This document shows, one piece after another, positions 12,526-22,990 of a stretch of 64,000 nucleotides of DNA (positions are counted from its first letter, which is position 1; each line of letters begins with the position of its first letter). The notes under the pieces were generated by a model. The model was not told the DNA's origin. It saw nothing but the letters and a program-made list of their open reading frames with translations, and did not search any database. Position numbers and translations under genes: made by a program. The stretch is taken from assembly GCF_902806685.2 (NCBI RefSeq), contig NC_048537.1, forward strand, positions 8,020,720 to 8,084,719, written 5' to 3'. The DNA is from Maniola hyperantus (lineage: Eukaryota; Arthropoda; Insecta; Lepidoptera; Nymphalidae).

Positions 12526-12779
12526 GTATACAGACTAGTTAACGACCACGTAGTTATTTTCATTAGTTTGACTACATTTTGGTGTTCGTATACAGACTAG
12601 TTAACGACCACGTAGTTATTTTCATTAGTTTGACTACATTTTGGTGGTCGTATACAGACTAGTTAACGACCACGTAGTTATTTTCATTAGTTTGACTACA
12701 TTTTGGTGGTCGTATACAGACTAGTTAACGACCAAGTAGTTATTTTCATTAGTTTGACTACATTTTGGTGGTCGTATAC
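12526..12779 (+). repeat. 62-bp tandem repeat, four copies, inside the pogo element
   Basis: Units start at 12526, 12588, 12650 and 12712, with a partial fifth at 12774. The copies are nearly identical. Each unit contains AGTTAACGACCA, the reverse complement of the subterminal motif found at the right end, and a GGTGGTCG-like junction. The array sits between the presumed non-coding first exon and the first coding exon. Confidence 0.95.
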
Positions 12780-13127
12780 CTACTGATTAGCTTGCGACTA
12801 TAAGAACATCAATTTAATGTCTATATTTTGGCGATCGTTTATTGATTTAATCGCAACCAGAAATATTAATGTGATGTGGCAAAAGACCTAACTATGATCG
12901 AGAACCAACTTCTTTTCTCATACACAAATGTTTAGTGTTGTTCACGAAGATTTCTGACGATAAATTGAATTGAAACCTACTTTCTTTCTTTTATAAATAA
13001 TTAAGTTCGGTATGGCCATATTATTTAAACAGTAATAAACTTATACTGTTTTCACAAAGATGTCTGACTGCGTACTAACGGGTTTGGTGCTTGGTATATG
13101 TTGCATGTGTTTTATTTCTATTTACAG

Positions 13128-16075
13128 ATGGTTCCACCACCTAAACCGAAAAAAAATAAACAGAAAAAAGCAAACGATAAAGATAAGTTGGTATGATCTA
13201 TTAAATTATTACCTAGCTTACAATAATATTATGACAATGAACCATTTTGATAGAAAGATATCAAGTCGGTATATATTACTTCTATATAGAAGTAAGATTA
13301 TCAACATTTTGGTGGAGATCCGACTTCGTTGCTTATTTTTCGGCAAGGGTATGTCATGATTTCAAGAAAGTTCATCAAATAGCAGAAGCTTCTTATACGA
13401 CAACTTCAGCCTCATTATTAAAATAACCACTGAAATCATTATTAAAGTATTCATAAAATAACCCACTTTTCATCAACAACTTCGTGAATATCCAAGTACC
13501 CTTAATTAACACTGTTTAGCAACGATGATTTTATGAGGTCTTATGTATAAAAATCACCAAAGGCATACATTATTTCATCACTTGTTGCAAATACCACTAA
13601 CACGTTGATATTTTCTGTTTATAATATGTATATTGCATATTTTATATACAAGTTTTTTTATAACTTGCAAATACAACTAACATGGTTACATTTTCAATTT
13701 ATTTTTGCAATTACTACTAATATTATATATATTACCACTAATATGATATTTTCTGTTTTTTTAATGTACTTACTTTAGTAAAATGTATTTTGCAGAAGGC
13801 GCGGGCGGTATCAAAAAAGTCTACCATACGTAGTCTTTTCAACTACAAGGAAGAAAATTTAATGAAAGCAATAGAAGACATACAAAACAAAAAAATGGGA
13901 ATAAGAGAAGCCTGCCGGTTTTATGGGGTGCCAAAAACGACCGTTTATGATCGACTGTCGGGTAAAATAGCAGCGAGCAAAATGCCTAAAGTAGGCCCAG
14001 ACCCTATATTAGGTCGCGAAATTGAAGAAAAGCTATCTAAATGGCTTATAAACATGGCTAAATGTGGGTTTCCACTAACTAAACAAGATCTAATAGAAAG
14101 TGTATCCAAAATCATTCGCGATTCTGGAATTAAAAACCCTTTTAAGGAGGGTAAGCCAGGTGATACTTGGTACCACAACTTCTTAAAACGACATCCCGAA
14201 ATTAGTATTAGAGTACCAGAAGGCATTAACAATGCCCGAGCCGCAGTAACCGAGACCCGCATAAGGTCGTGGTTCAAGGAATTGAGAGATTATATGGCGT
14301 CTATTGCTGCTTTGGACATATTTGAAGAACCAGACAGGATATTTAACGGAGATGAAACCGGATTCTCTCTGTGCCCAAAGAGTGGTAAAGTTTTGGGACC
14401 TAGAGGATACAAAAACGTATATGTAATTAAACAAAATAATGAAAAAGAAAATATCACTGTATTGGTGGTATTTACAGCAAGTGGTAAATTATGCCCACCC
14501 CTTGTAATATTCCCCTACGTAAGACCTCCTAAGGCTATCATTGATAATATGCCAGAATCATGGGTACTTGGACGTTCCGAAAGTGGTTGGATGAAGAGCG
14601 AAGTCTTCTATGAATATGTATGTAATGATTTGAATGATTGGATAGCCAAAAGCGGTATCAAAAAGCCTGTGATTCTATTTATAGACGGGCACAAGTCTCA
14701 TATGACATACTCATTGAGTGAGTTTTGTGACCAAAATGGCATAATATTATATGCCTTACCAGCTAACACAACGCATATGCTTCAGCCGGCTGACGTAAGC
14801 GTGTTTAGGCCGCTGAAGCAAAAGTGGAAAAATACTGTAAGGAATTGGCAGGTTCGCCCTGAGAACATTAACAAAACCATTACTAAACTTAATTTTTGTG
14901 AAATTCTTAAAGAGACTTTCACTTTAATTGACTTGGACGAGACCATCAAAAATGGGTTTCGAAAATGTGGGTTGTACCCCTTAAATGAAAATAACGTAGA
15001 CTACACAAAATGTGTCAAGGACTTACAGAAACTAATAAGTCCAACATCAAATAGAGCAAAAACGGTGTATGCAAGAGATTTCGATGCAGCCTTGAAGGTT
15101 ATATCATTAATCCAGACAGACTTGGCCAGTCGAAATATTGAAGTAACGCCTATTCTGGAAGAAATTGAGAAGGCTAGAGCAAAATTCATCGAAAATCGCC
15201 GTTCCAAGTCAAAGACGCCTCGAACATCTGCAACTTCTAATCAGAGTTCGAGCATACTTGAAGACCTCGTGACTGAAACGAACTGTGCAGTTACTCCAGA
15301 CAATTTAAACTTTGATAAGCCTGGAATCGTGCCACAAACTACTGCTTGTTCCAGCCTGAATAATCCCTCTAATTTCAGCTCAAATATTGATATTTTTACA
15401 CTACAAGCTCCAAGTTGCAACCCAAATATTGACACTATTACGCCACCAGCTCCTGCTTCATGTTCAAGCCCGAATATCAACATTTTGACCACAGAACTAA
15501 TTACTGATGCTGCAAATATAAGTTTACCTCAACCTGGCTCATATATATCTTTAGACGATATATCGGTTTTGCCATTTTCTGAACTCGAAATATCACAAAC
15601 ACAAAATGACATGTCTTTTGATGATATCTTCGAAAAACATTTACATTTTCCGGAGCCACCAGCACCAAAAGATAAAAAGATTGGACCTAAATTACCTAGT
15701 GCAATTTCTTCTAAAGCTTGGAGAGCTTATTACCAAAAAAAAGACCAAGATAAAGAAAATTTAGAAATGGAAAAAAAACAAAAGCGACAATTAAAAGCAG
15801 AAGAAAAAGATAGGAAAGCTAAAGAAAAAGAGAAAAGAATAAAGAAAAAAAGGACAGTGGTGAAGAGCACCTCAAAAAAGGAGGTTTTGCAATGCAGCCA
15901 ATGTTATGAAGACTTGATAAGCGACGTTGAGGATGATTCGGAAAAAAATATCGGCTGTGATAAATGCGTCCGCTGGTTCCATCTAAAATGTACAATGTTG
16001 GAACAAGTTCCATATATTGAAGCAGCAATATCGGATTACATATGCCCATTTTGTATGCAAGATAATAATAAGTAA
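13128..16075 (+). CDS. pogo/Tigger-type transposase with intron and C-terminal PHD finger
   Basis: The long frame has no ATG at its 5' end but begins just after a good acceptor (TTTTGCAG, ending 13795). An upstream mini-exon 13128-13190, itself preceded by TTTACAG, encodes a 21-residue Lys/Pro-rich start. It ends at a GTATGA donor in the correct phase. Splicing out 13191-13795 (605 bp) gives 780 aa. Domains: a psq-type helix-turn-helix (about 35-80), a CENP-B-type DNA-binding domain (about 95-165), and a DDE endonuclease (about 195-385) with Asp207 in NGDETGF, Asp318 in FIDGH and Asp354 in PADVSVF. The last two are 36 apart, as in pogo/Tigger enzymes. A low-complexity linker and a Lys/Glu-rich coil follow, then a PHD finger (C4HC3 pattern, 721-774). 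The frame is intact with the catalytic Asp residues present, so the enzyme may be active. A putative non-coding first exon (about 12005-12092, TCAGT initiator, GTAAGT donor) would splice to 13128. The function is cut-and-paste transposition of the surrounding element. Confidence 0.88.
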
Positions 16076-16120
16076 TTTATATAATAATATAATTTTTTAT
16101 TATATTAATATTAATAATAA

Positions 16121-16370
16121 TCATAATTAATTACTTTTGTCCATTATATTCTAATTTCGATAAAAAATTGTTGCTTAGTTATTTTTGATAACATATTGAT
16201 TAATAATTTATAGAAGAAGTAAATAAACGTGATATTTAAAAAAAATCATAATTAATTATGTTTTCCCACTATCTATTTTCGATACGATATTATTACTTAG
16301 TTATTTTTGTTAGTTTTTTTGATAAACATATTGATTAATAATTAATAGAAGAAATAAATAAACGTGATAT
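16121..16370 (+). repeat. Duplicated 3' UTR segment of the pogo element
   Basis: Two diverged copies of about 120 bp (16121-16236 and 16247-16370) each begin TCATAATTAATTA and end with an AATAAACGTGATAT block. Each therefore carries its own AATAAA poly(A) signal downstream of the transposase stop codon. Confidence 0.85.
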
Positions 16371-16445
16371 CAGAGAAAATATTGTTATTTTTATTTTTGA
16401 CTTTAAGTAAATACATCGAAAGCTCCTTTTTCAGTGGCATTTAAA

Positions 16446-16500
16446 TGGTCGTAAACTGACGAAAGTGTGGCCGTGAACTAACGAAGAATGGTCGTAAACT
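16446..16500 (+). other. Right subterminal motif cluster TGGTCGTNAACT
   Basis: Three copies lie at 16446-16457, 16468-16479 (TGGCCGTGAACT) and 16489-16500. A related TGGTCGTGAAAG is inside the terminal repeat near 16678. The same motif occurs on the opposite strand four times in the left 62-bp array. Inverted placement of one motif at both ends suggests transposase binding sites; this is inference. Confidence 0.7.
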
Positions 16501-16868
16501 GAAAAAAACGCGCTTTTCGATAAATCGGAATATTGCTAATAATAGAGAAATTAAAATGCTTAAAACATATAGTGATTAATTTCTTTAATGCTTTTTTTAT
16601 CGATTTAAGTTGTAATATCGGCTAAAAAGGTATATTTTGAAGAGCTACGTAACTTTAAAGACACCAAGTCGACTAACTGGTCGTGAAAGGGCCGAGTGAC
16701 CCTAATGCTTCTTAGGTAGATCCAAGTTTTCGTTAGTTTTTTTTGGTTAGGTCCTATGTAAAATTGTGAAATTGGAATTGCTTCTACGTAGGTAGGTAGG
16801 TACCTAGCTAACTTTACCTCTACGGAGGCAATTCCATTTTCAACAGTTTCAGCAAGGTAGGTAGGTAC

Positions 16869-17455
16869 TAGTGATGTGCCGGATCATTAAAAATGTAGAT
16901 CTGCGGATACGGATACGGATACTGATCATTGGCGTCAAGATCCGTGGATAGGGATACGGATCTTAACTTTCTTACTCAATCAGTGTCAAAACAAAAGCAA
17001 TTTTTTACTTTGTAGTGGTTTTGGAAGTCGGTTTTTTTTTTTGCTTAGAATTTAGTGAGACATGGGGCCGATTCTCTTGTACACAATCTCTAAACTAAAC
17101 TAAATTAGCAGGTCTAAATCTAGTGCCATCCTTTTCCGCAAGCAACATTATGAAAGGGATAGCAATAGATTTAGGCGTGACATTTTAGTTTAGTTTAGAG
17201 ATTGTGTACAATGGAATCAGCCACATTGAGCAGCAAAAATGTTTGTGTTTATTTGTTGTTTGTTGTGGAATTATTTAATAGTATTTTATTGCTACCTGAT
17301 CACCTAAAAATAGAATTTAATCTATGTACCTATTAAAAATTAATAGGGTAAAAGATCCGTAAAAGATCCGCCAAAAAAGAAACGGATTCAGATACGGATC
17401 TTTTTTCTCCCGCGGATATCCGCGGATACGGATACGGATATCCGGAACATCTCTA
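16869..17455. mobile_element. hAT-type non-autonomous element, 587 bp, 8-bp duplication
   Basis: The left end is TAGTGATGTGCCGGAT and the right end (minus strand) TAGAGATGTTCCGGAT. GTAGGTAC flanks both sides (16861-16868 and 17456-17463), an 8-bp target duplication as in hAT elements, although that octamer is common in this genome. Both subterminal regions carry GGATAC repeats. A 159-bp element (17064-17222) is nested inside. Confidence 0.75.
17064..17222. mobile_element. Short inverted-repeat element (MITE), nested in the hAT element
   Basis: The terminal repeats share TGTACACAATCTCTAAACTA; the outer ends read GGGGCCGATTC and GGCTGATTC. ACAT flanks both sides (17060-17063 and 17223-17226). 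Two relatives are at 47628-47791 (inverted) and 34925-35066 (eroded). Confidence 0.75.
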
Positions 17456-17892
17456 GTAGGTACCTACTTTGTCCGAAAGAATCATTGATTTCTTTGCCAC
17501 CAGGCAGTAGGTACACACAAAAAGTAGGTAGGTACATATAACCAACGAACTACGAAGGTACCTATGTAAATTGTGTTTATGAGTTTTTAATACCTACCTA
17601 GATAAGTACCTATAAGAAAATAAAAATTTATATTCAGCAATTTGCAGTAAGATATTTTGCATAAAAACGCACATATAGGTAACCTTTATGTCTTTCCTAT
17701 ATTCGGACATCAGCTGCTTATTTTAATTACGGAAAGACGCTGCAGGGTAGGTGCCTTTATTGCATATTGCATAAAATAGCTACTTACTTGAGAATTTAAA
17801 AGTGAAATGCCAAATTATTATTTTATAAGTTTTAAAATTATTTTATAATCATTGCATATATTATACCTATTAGGTACTTACCTCTATAAATA

Positions 17893-18266
17893 CAGGGTGT
17901 AACGAACGCTAGCAAAAACTTAGCGTTATTGTTATACTTACCTACCTAAACACAATCCAATACCAATAACCATTTACCTAGCTAGGTACCTCATTCTGTA
18001 GTTTTAGTGATTTAGTATTTTTCAAACCCGCAATGCAAAATTTGGGTCAATGCCCGCCAAGTGGCCTACTTACGCAACTTTTGTTTACCTCTAGCTTCAG
18101 TCAGATGTTTAATTTGCAATATAATTATCGTAAACTTTTAGAAAATTATAGGATTTTTTAATATTTTTTTTGTGGTAAGTACCTACCTAGGTACCTAACT
18201 ATCTTATCAGTAATCATCAGTACTATCACCTGTTTTTGTTTTCGCCAGCGTTCTGGTTACACCCTG
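17893..18266. mobile_element. TA-flanked MITE, 374 bp
   Basis: CAGGGTGTAACGAACGCTAGC at the left, and (minus strand) CAGGGTGTAACCAGAACGCTGGC at the right. TA flanks both sides (17891-17892 and 18267-18268). Confidence 0.8.
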
Positions 18267-18268
18267 TA

Positions 18269-19620
18269 TATCTATATCTTCTAAAGGAGGGTAGGACATT
18301 TGTCAATCTGCTTGTGCAATGTGATGTGCGTGCATAGAATTAGGGTTGCCACTTTTTATAAAAAAATATTGTAAGTAGGTAGGTTATGCTTATGGTTTAT
18401 TTTATTTCAGCCAATTTATAATGTAGGTACCTAGGTACTTAAATACTTACCTACCTACTTACGTTGATGAAGTCACTAACTAAAAATACTATATTTGGCC
18501 TATTTTGACTTTTCAACGTTTTATGACAAGGATTAGGTTGGTAGGTACTGTAGGTAGTAGGTACTTACCATAAAGCCAGGGGGACCATTTTCATCGATCT
18601 GTGATTTCAGCCACAGCACAGAATTAGTACCTAGGTACAGGTTAGTACATAGATAACAAATCATCGTTACAATACAGGTTAGTAGGTACATGTAAGGGGT
18701 AGGTAGTAGGTACCTACTTACCTAGGTACCTACTTCGTGCATTCGTTAATAATAATAGGCTATCTAGTAATGTAGTACCTACACGTAATATAGACAGAGC
18801 CTTGAACAATGTAGGTATAAATGTAGGTATAGGTAGAGGTAGGTATATTATACCTAGGTAGAGTTACAAAAAAACCGTCCAAAATTGACTATCTGGAGGC
18901 ATGCCCTGCGGAGGCGGCAGCAGTCAAAGGCTCGAAGCGATCAAAGGCGCCGCCATCGAACGGCCTCGGCTTTGATCTTGCCGCTCAAAGTGCAAATTAT
19001 GTTGTGAAGACAGTGAGTGGCGCGCCCACCGCCGAATATCACGACAACGTTAATTAATTCAATCCGAACTGCCGAATCCCGAAGAACTCAGTTTTCAACA
19101 CAACAGTAGCGCAATACCTATCTTACAAGCTACAAGTTTACAAGATTTGAGAAACGTGGTAGGTAGGTACATACCTACCTAATAGTAAAAGAGCCCTTTT
19201 ATTTTTGGGACCCCAAAACAATTTTTTTATAGGTTTGTTACATTTTATTATAATACTACCTAGTATAGGTAGGTAGGTATTTACCTTCGTTTAGAAAAAA
19301 ATATGCTACGTAGGAGCAAAAATTAAGCTAGTAGCTTACGTAGGACCAAAGTTTTTAGTTTGGTCGTACCTAACTCCTCTCCTACGTTATGCGGAAGGAA
19401 CACATTTCGAATAACGAAGCTCAGATATTTCGTCTAAGCAATTTACGGCCATTATACCTATACCTACGCTGGTCGTTTGTAAACAATAACCGGTCCAGCG
19501 ATGGAGGTTCTCTTTGAGCGTATTTTGCGCGCACCGACGACGCCTGTGCCGCTGCGCCGATTCGAGTCAAGAAAACGAATCGAACCGTAAGTTGCCGTAG
19601 ATTGTTGTATGGATATGGGG
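18269..19620. other. Intergenic, very rich in TAGG/CCTA runs
   Basis: Many GTAGGTA, TACCTAC and GTAGGTACCTAC words; a GC-richer patch at 18895-19060. No gene seen. Confidence 0.6.
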
Positions 19621-19623
19621 AAG

Positions 19624-19937
19624 ACAGTGATATAAATGTTCCCCTAGATGGGGCGCTTCATAATAACATGTTCCAACGAACATCGGTGTCCATACTCCTG
19701 TCAATCACAATCCGCTTGACGCAGTCCATTTCTACCAACGCGAACGTAGATAAGTTAACTTAGAACAGACTATAAGTTTCCACTCATACCTATGTGTTGT
19801 TTTGTCGGTCTCAACGACAGAGACAATGCTCTACAAAACCGCTATCTATCTATAGAAAGCTAAGGGTAGATGTATATTATTTTTTGCCCTGAAGCACCGC
19901 ATCTAGTCAGTGGAACATTAAATATCACTGGGGGAAG
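19624..19937. mobile_element. MITE with CAGTGATAT ends, about 310 bp
   Basis: CAGTGATATAAATGTTCC near the left end and, on the minus strand, CAGTGATATTTAATGTTCC at the right, each followed by CTAGATG and GCTTCA words. The interior includes GTCGGTCTCAACGACAGAGA, linking it to 61996-62145. Confidence 0.65.
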
Positions 19938-20110
19938 ACGAGCGGGGCGCGGGACGATCGAGAATCGAGAGCCGCGTGCGTCGACCCTCGCGTCTTAGCG
20001 CTTTGATCTCACCGCGCACGTCGTCGACGGTACCGCAAAGGTTCGAGACTCCCGCTCTCCACTTACCATGCACACCTGCCGCTTTTTAGTGTAGGTACCC
20101 ATGTACCCAA
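19938..20110. other. GC-rich island, possible minus-strand 5' exon
   Basis: The region 19938-20060 is dense in CG dinucleotides. On the minus strand an ATG at about 20070 runs straight into GTAAGT, a perfect donor. I cannot find a partner exon. Confidence 0.25.
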
Positions 20111-20867
20111 ATGTATAATAAATAATCGAGCGCAACGGATTGCCAAGCAAATGCTTAATCATTTTGGATTTAACATGGCTGATGTCAATCATGCGTTCCG
20201 GCTATTATAACAGAAACTTACAATAGGCAAGTCCTAAGCTACCTAGGTACTGACAAACGTAACTCTGTTACTACCTACTAACTTGCCTACATAAATTTTT
20301 TAAGCATGCGTGTAGGTAGGAATTTAAACATAGATTAAGCTGTTTAGATTAAGCGTTATACATAGGTACCTTAGGTAGGTAAACTAAAATAAAATGGAAT
20401 CTAAATAAGTTTAAGTAAAAGACAATGCGTGACAACGCGAGTTACTCGGAAGCGCTATTTCCGACATACTGAGAAACAAGTCCACATGCACAAGTTTACA
20501 TCCAGTCAGAGGTGACAAAACACGCAATGATATAAATATTATCATTACAGTTATAGTAAAAATTGGCATGGGAGCCACAAATTGTGTAGTTTTGGCGAGA
20601 TTTTTAAAGTTCGAAAACCAAGAAGTGCTTTCCGAAGGCTGACATCGTTAACGAGCTAGTGGACTGTGGAAATCACGGCACGGCTGCCTTCCATATTCAA
20701 ATTACAGGTTTGAATTTGTACTGCATCGCACCGCAACACTGCGGGATTTGCCCGATCTTGAAGAGTCCACTTTCTACTAGCACAGAGTAGGTATATTGGT
20801 ATCTTTCTAGGAAATTTTTATACTTACTATTCCACCTGCTTATTATTCTTTATAGAGAGAATCAGCG

Positions 20868-21010
20868 AGTGCCAGACCTAAATATTTATAAAAGCTGAAA
20901 GTTTATCTTCGTATTGTCCTCAACACTGAGAGCAACGTTTGGTTGGATGTTTGTTTGTATCATGGTGGCTTTGGGAGATAACAGGTAATAAAGGTGTAAA
21001 AAATCTTACA
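20868..21010 (+). repeat. Interspersed repeat family B
   Basis: GAGTGCCAGACCTAAATATT through ATCATGGTGGCTTTGGGAGA to ACAGGTAATAAAGGTG, similar to 8645 and 63390. Confidence 0.7.
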
Positions 21011-22328
21011 TCAAAGTAGGTACCTATAAAGGTTTTTTTAATACTTTCTTCGGAATAGGATTAGAAATCATGTCATGCATTGCCAACAATTAGCCGTGGC
21101 ATCCCGCAGCCAGACATCCTTAAACTTTTAAACTTTAACTATGGTCAACCCCCTTTAACCTAACCCAACTTTAGAATGTCGTAATCAGATTTCCTTCTGA
21201 ACCACATTCGATGTAGGTAATCGCAAAATCCCAGAGACTGAAGAAGAGCACATAGGTTCTATTGGGTAATTTTATCTTAATATTATCAGGTGTTTCACTA
21301 GTCACTAAACTATGTTCAGTGTCTTATTATATTATCACTAGATTTGTTTAGTGAAATGGTCAAATTGAGTTGTCATTTTAACATCTCGCGGGGTTTGACC
21401 ATATCCCTGAGGCTGAAAGATACGGCCAAGTTCCGGTTTATACAATTTCTCTGCGACATAATATTATATGTATAAATCTATACCTAGTTTAGTTAGCTCA
21501 ATATTATTATTTCATAATTTAAAATAACACTAATACAATATCGCGCTACCACATAGATAGGTTGGTATATTATGTAGGTAAGTTTAACTAGGTGGTATAG
21601 ATTTTTCGTTAATTTCCGCAAACAAATTGGGGGAGGTTTGGCAAGGGAGTTTCAATGGGCTTTCGGCGTGCGTTCGACTTCGGAAATCGAAATTGAATTA
21701 CTTAGCTGAACGACTCCATTATAGGATTATACCTACCTAACTATAGTAGGTACGTTGGTTGATAAGTGTAAATAGAAATATCAGTTTTGTGAAAATTCCT
21801 GCGTTTTTGTGGATAACTCAAAACCTGTTTTTTGGAGTTAAGCGCTTTTTAGAAATAGGACGGCAAAATAGTAATTTAAAATATCCACTAAATATGGTTG
21901 GTTTAAAAATCAGTTTTCATAATAATTAAATACTTATCAATTTTTTCATCATCAACCTATGTATTATAAGTATATTGTACCTATCTAAATAAGTACCTAC
22001 CTATTTAGTTTTAGTGTGTTGTGAGTCGTCGTTGTTTACTTCATTCAGAGCTACCCCTGGTGTTACACAGAACGCGTTAAGAGCCGGATCTCTTTATTTA
22101 TTTTGTTTTCTTTCTGATGACAAGAGCGCCGCCACGCTATCGCTTTTTATCTATCAACTTGTGTAAATGAGCCGGGAATCATTGCTTTAAAGTAAATAAA
22201 GGAAGAAATATTATCAGCTAAGAGTAAACTTAGAAAGAATTATCATCGTTAAATGTAAATTGAAAAAAGAATTATCCTCCATAAATCCGTTGGGGCTTGG
22301 AGTTTTAGGAGCTACAGTTTATTATCAA
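21011..22328. other. Intergenic, no gene seen
   Basis: Unique AT-rich sequence with no recognised repeat or coding frame. Confidence 0.55.
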
Positions 22329-22404
22329 AAACTGGTCAAGTGCATATCAGAACACGCAAAAGGCAGGGTTCCGTACCTATTCCTGCTTATAATAAACCAC
22401 CTTA

Positions 22405-22990
22405 CGAGTTATACGACGTTGACTCGATGAAGCCGATGTTCGTTTCCTCAACATCGACTTCTTATGACTTTCTTATCTTCGACATCAAGCTTCGTTTCCT
22501 CGACAACGACTTTCGTAACCCTGACGTCGACCTTCGTTACCACTGAACGTCGACGTTCACTTTCGTCAATCGAAGTTGACTATCGTTACCTCCAGTGGCG
22601 GATTTGCCCTAAGGCCCAGTAGGCCCGGGCCTAGGGCGGCCATTCCTAGCGATAAAAATTCACTGATGTTATGATAAAAGTTGGTAAATATGAGTGCTGA
22701 AAAGAGGGCGGCTGGTACCTACTTACTACATGACCTAGGGCGGCCAGGACTGGAAATCCGCCACTGGTTACCTCCAGTTACCTCAAAGTTGATTTTCGCA
22801 TCCTCGGAATCGAATCTCGTCAACATTCATAATCTCTTTGTGAACCGTCATTTCCTTGACATCGACTTTCGTATCCTCAAGTTCGAACTTCGTTTCCTCG
22901 ACGTCGACCATTGTTACCTAATACCTTGACATAGACCTTCGTGACTTCGAAGTTGACTTTCGTAACCTTGCATCGACTTAACCTTCGAAA
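22405..22990 (+). repeat. Degenerate minisatellite, interrupted by a hAT MITE
   Basis: Imperfect units of about 20-30 bp built around CTTCGTTTCCTCGACATCGA run on both sides of 22593-22766. The tract can be read as ORFs of 68 and 82 codons, but these have no credible starts and are by-products of the repeat. Confidence 0.7.
22593..22766. mobile_element. hAT-type MITE, 174 bp, with perfect 8-bp duplication
   Basis: It starts CAGTGGCGGATTT and ends AAATCCGCCACTG. GTTACCTC is repeated exactly at 22585-22592 and 22767-22774. The element split a minisatellite-like tract. Confidence 0.9.

Larger units (their letters stand above)
11831..16702 (+). mobile_element. Autonomous pogo/Tigger-like DNA transposon, 4872 bp
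   Basis: Both ends are visible. The left end starts GGGTCATTTGGCC and the right end, read on the minus strand, starts GGGTCACTCGGCC; both then reach a CGACCA core. The element is flanked by TA on each side (11829-11830 and 16703-16704), the target duplication of Tc1/mariner-pogo elements. Inside are the transposase gene, a 62-bp tandem array in the 5' part, repeated TGGTCGTNAACT motifs near both ends, and a duplicated 3' UTR. The TAGG/CCTA runs so common in the flanking DNA are essentially absent inside, which fits a recent arrival. Confidence 0.9.

Noticed and set aside
13060..13359. 99-codon + strand frame starting at 13060
   Set aside because: It overlaps the transposase mini-exon in another frame and crosses its splice sites; the exon model explains the region better.
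13945..16049. Several minus-strand frames of 68-110 codons
   Set aside because: They are antisense shadows of the transposase gene.
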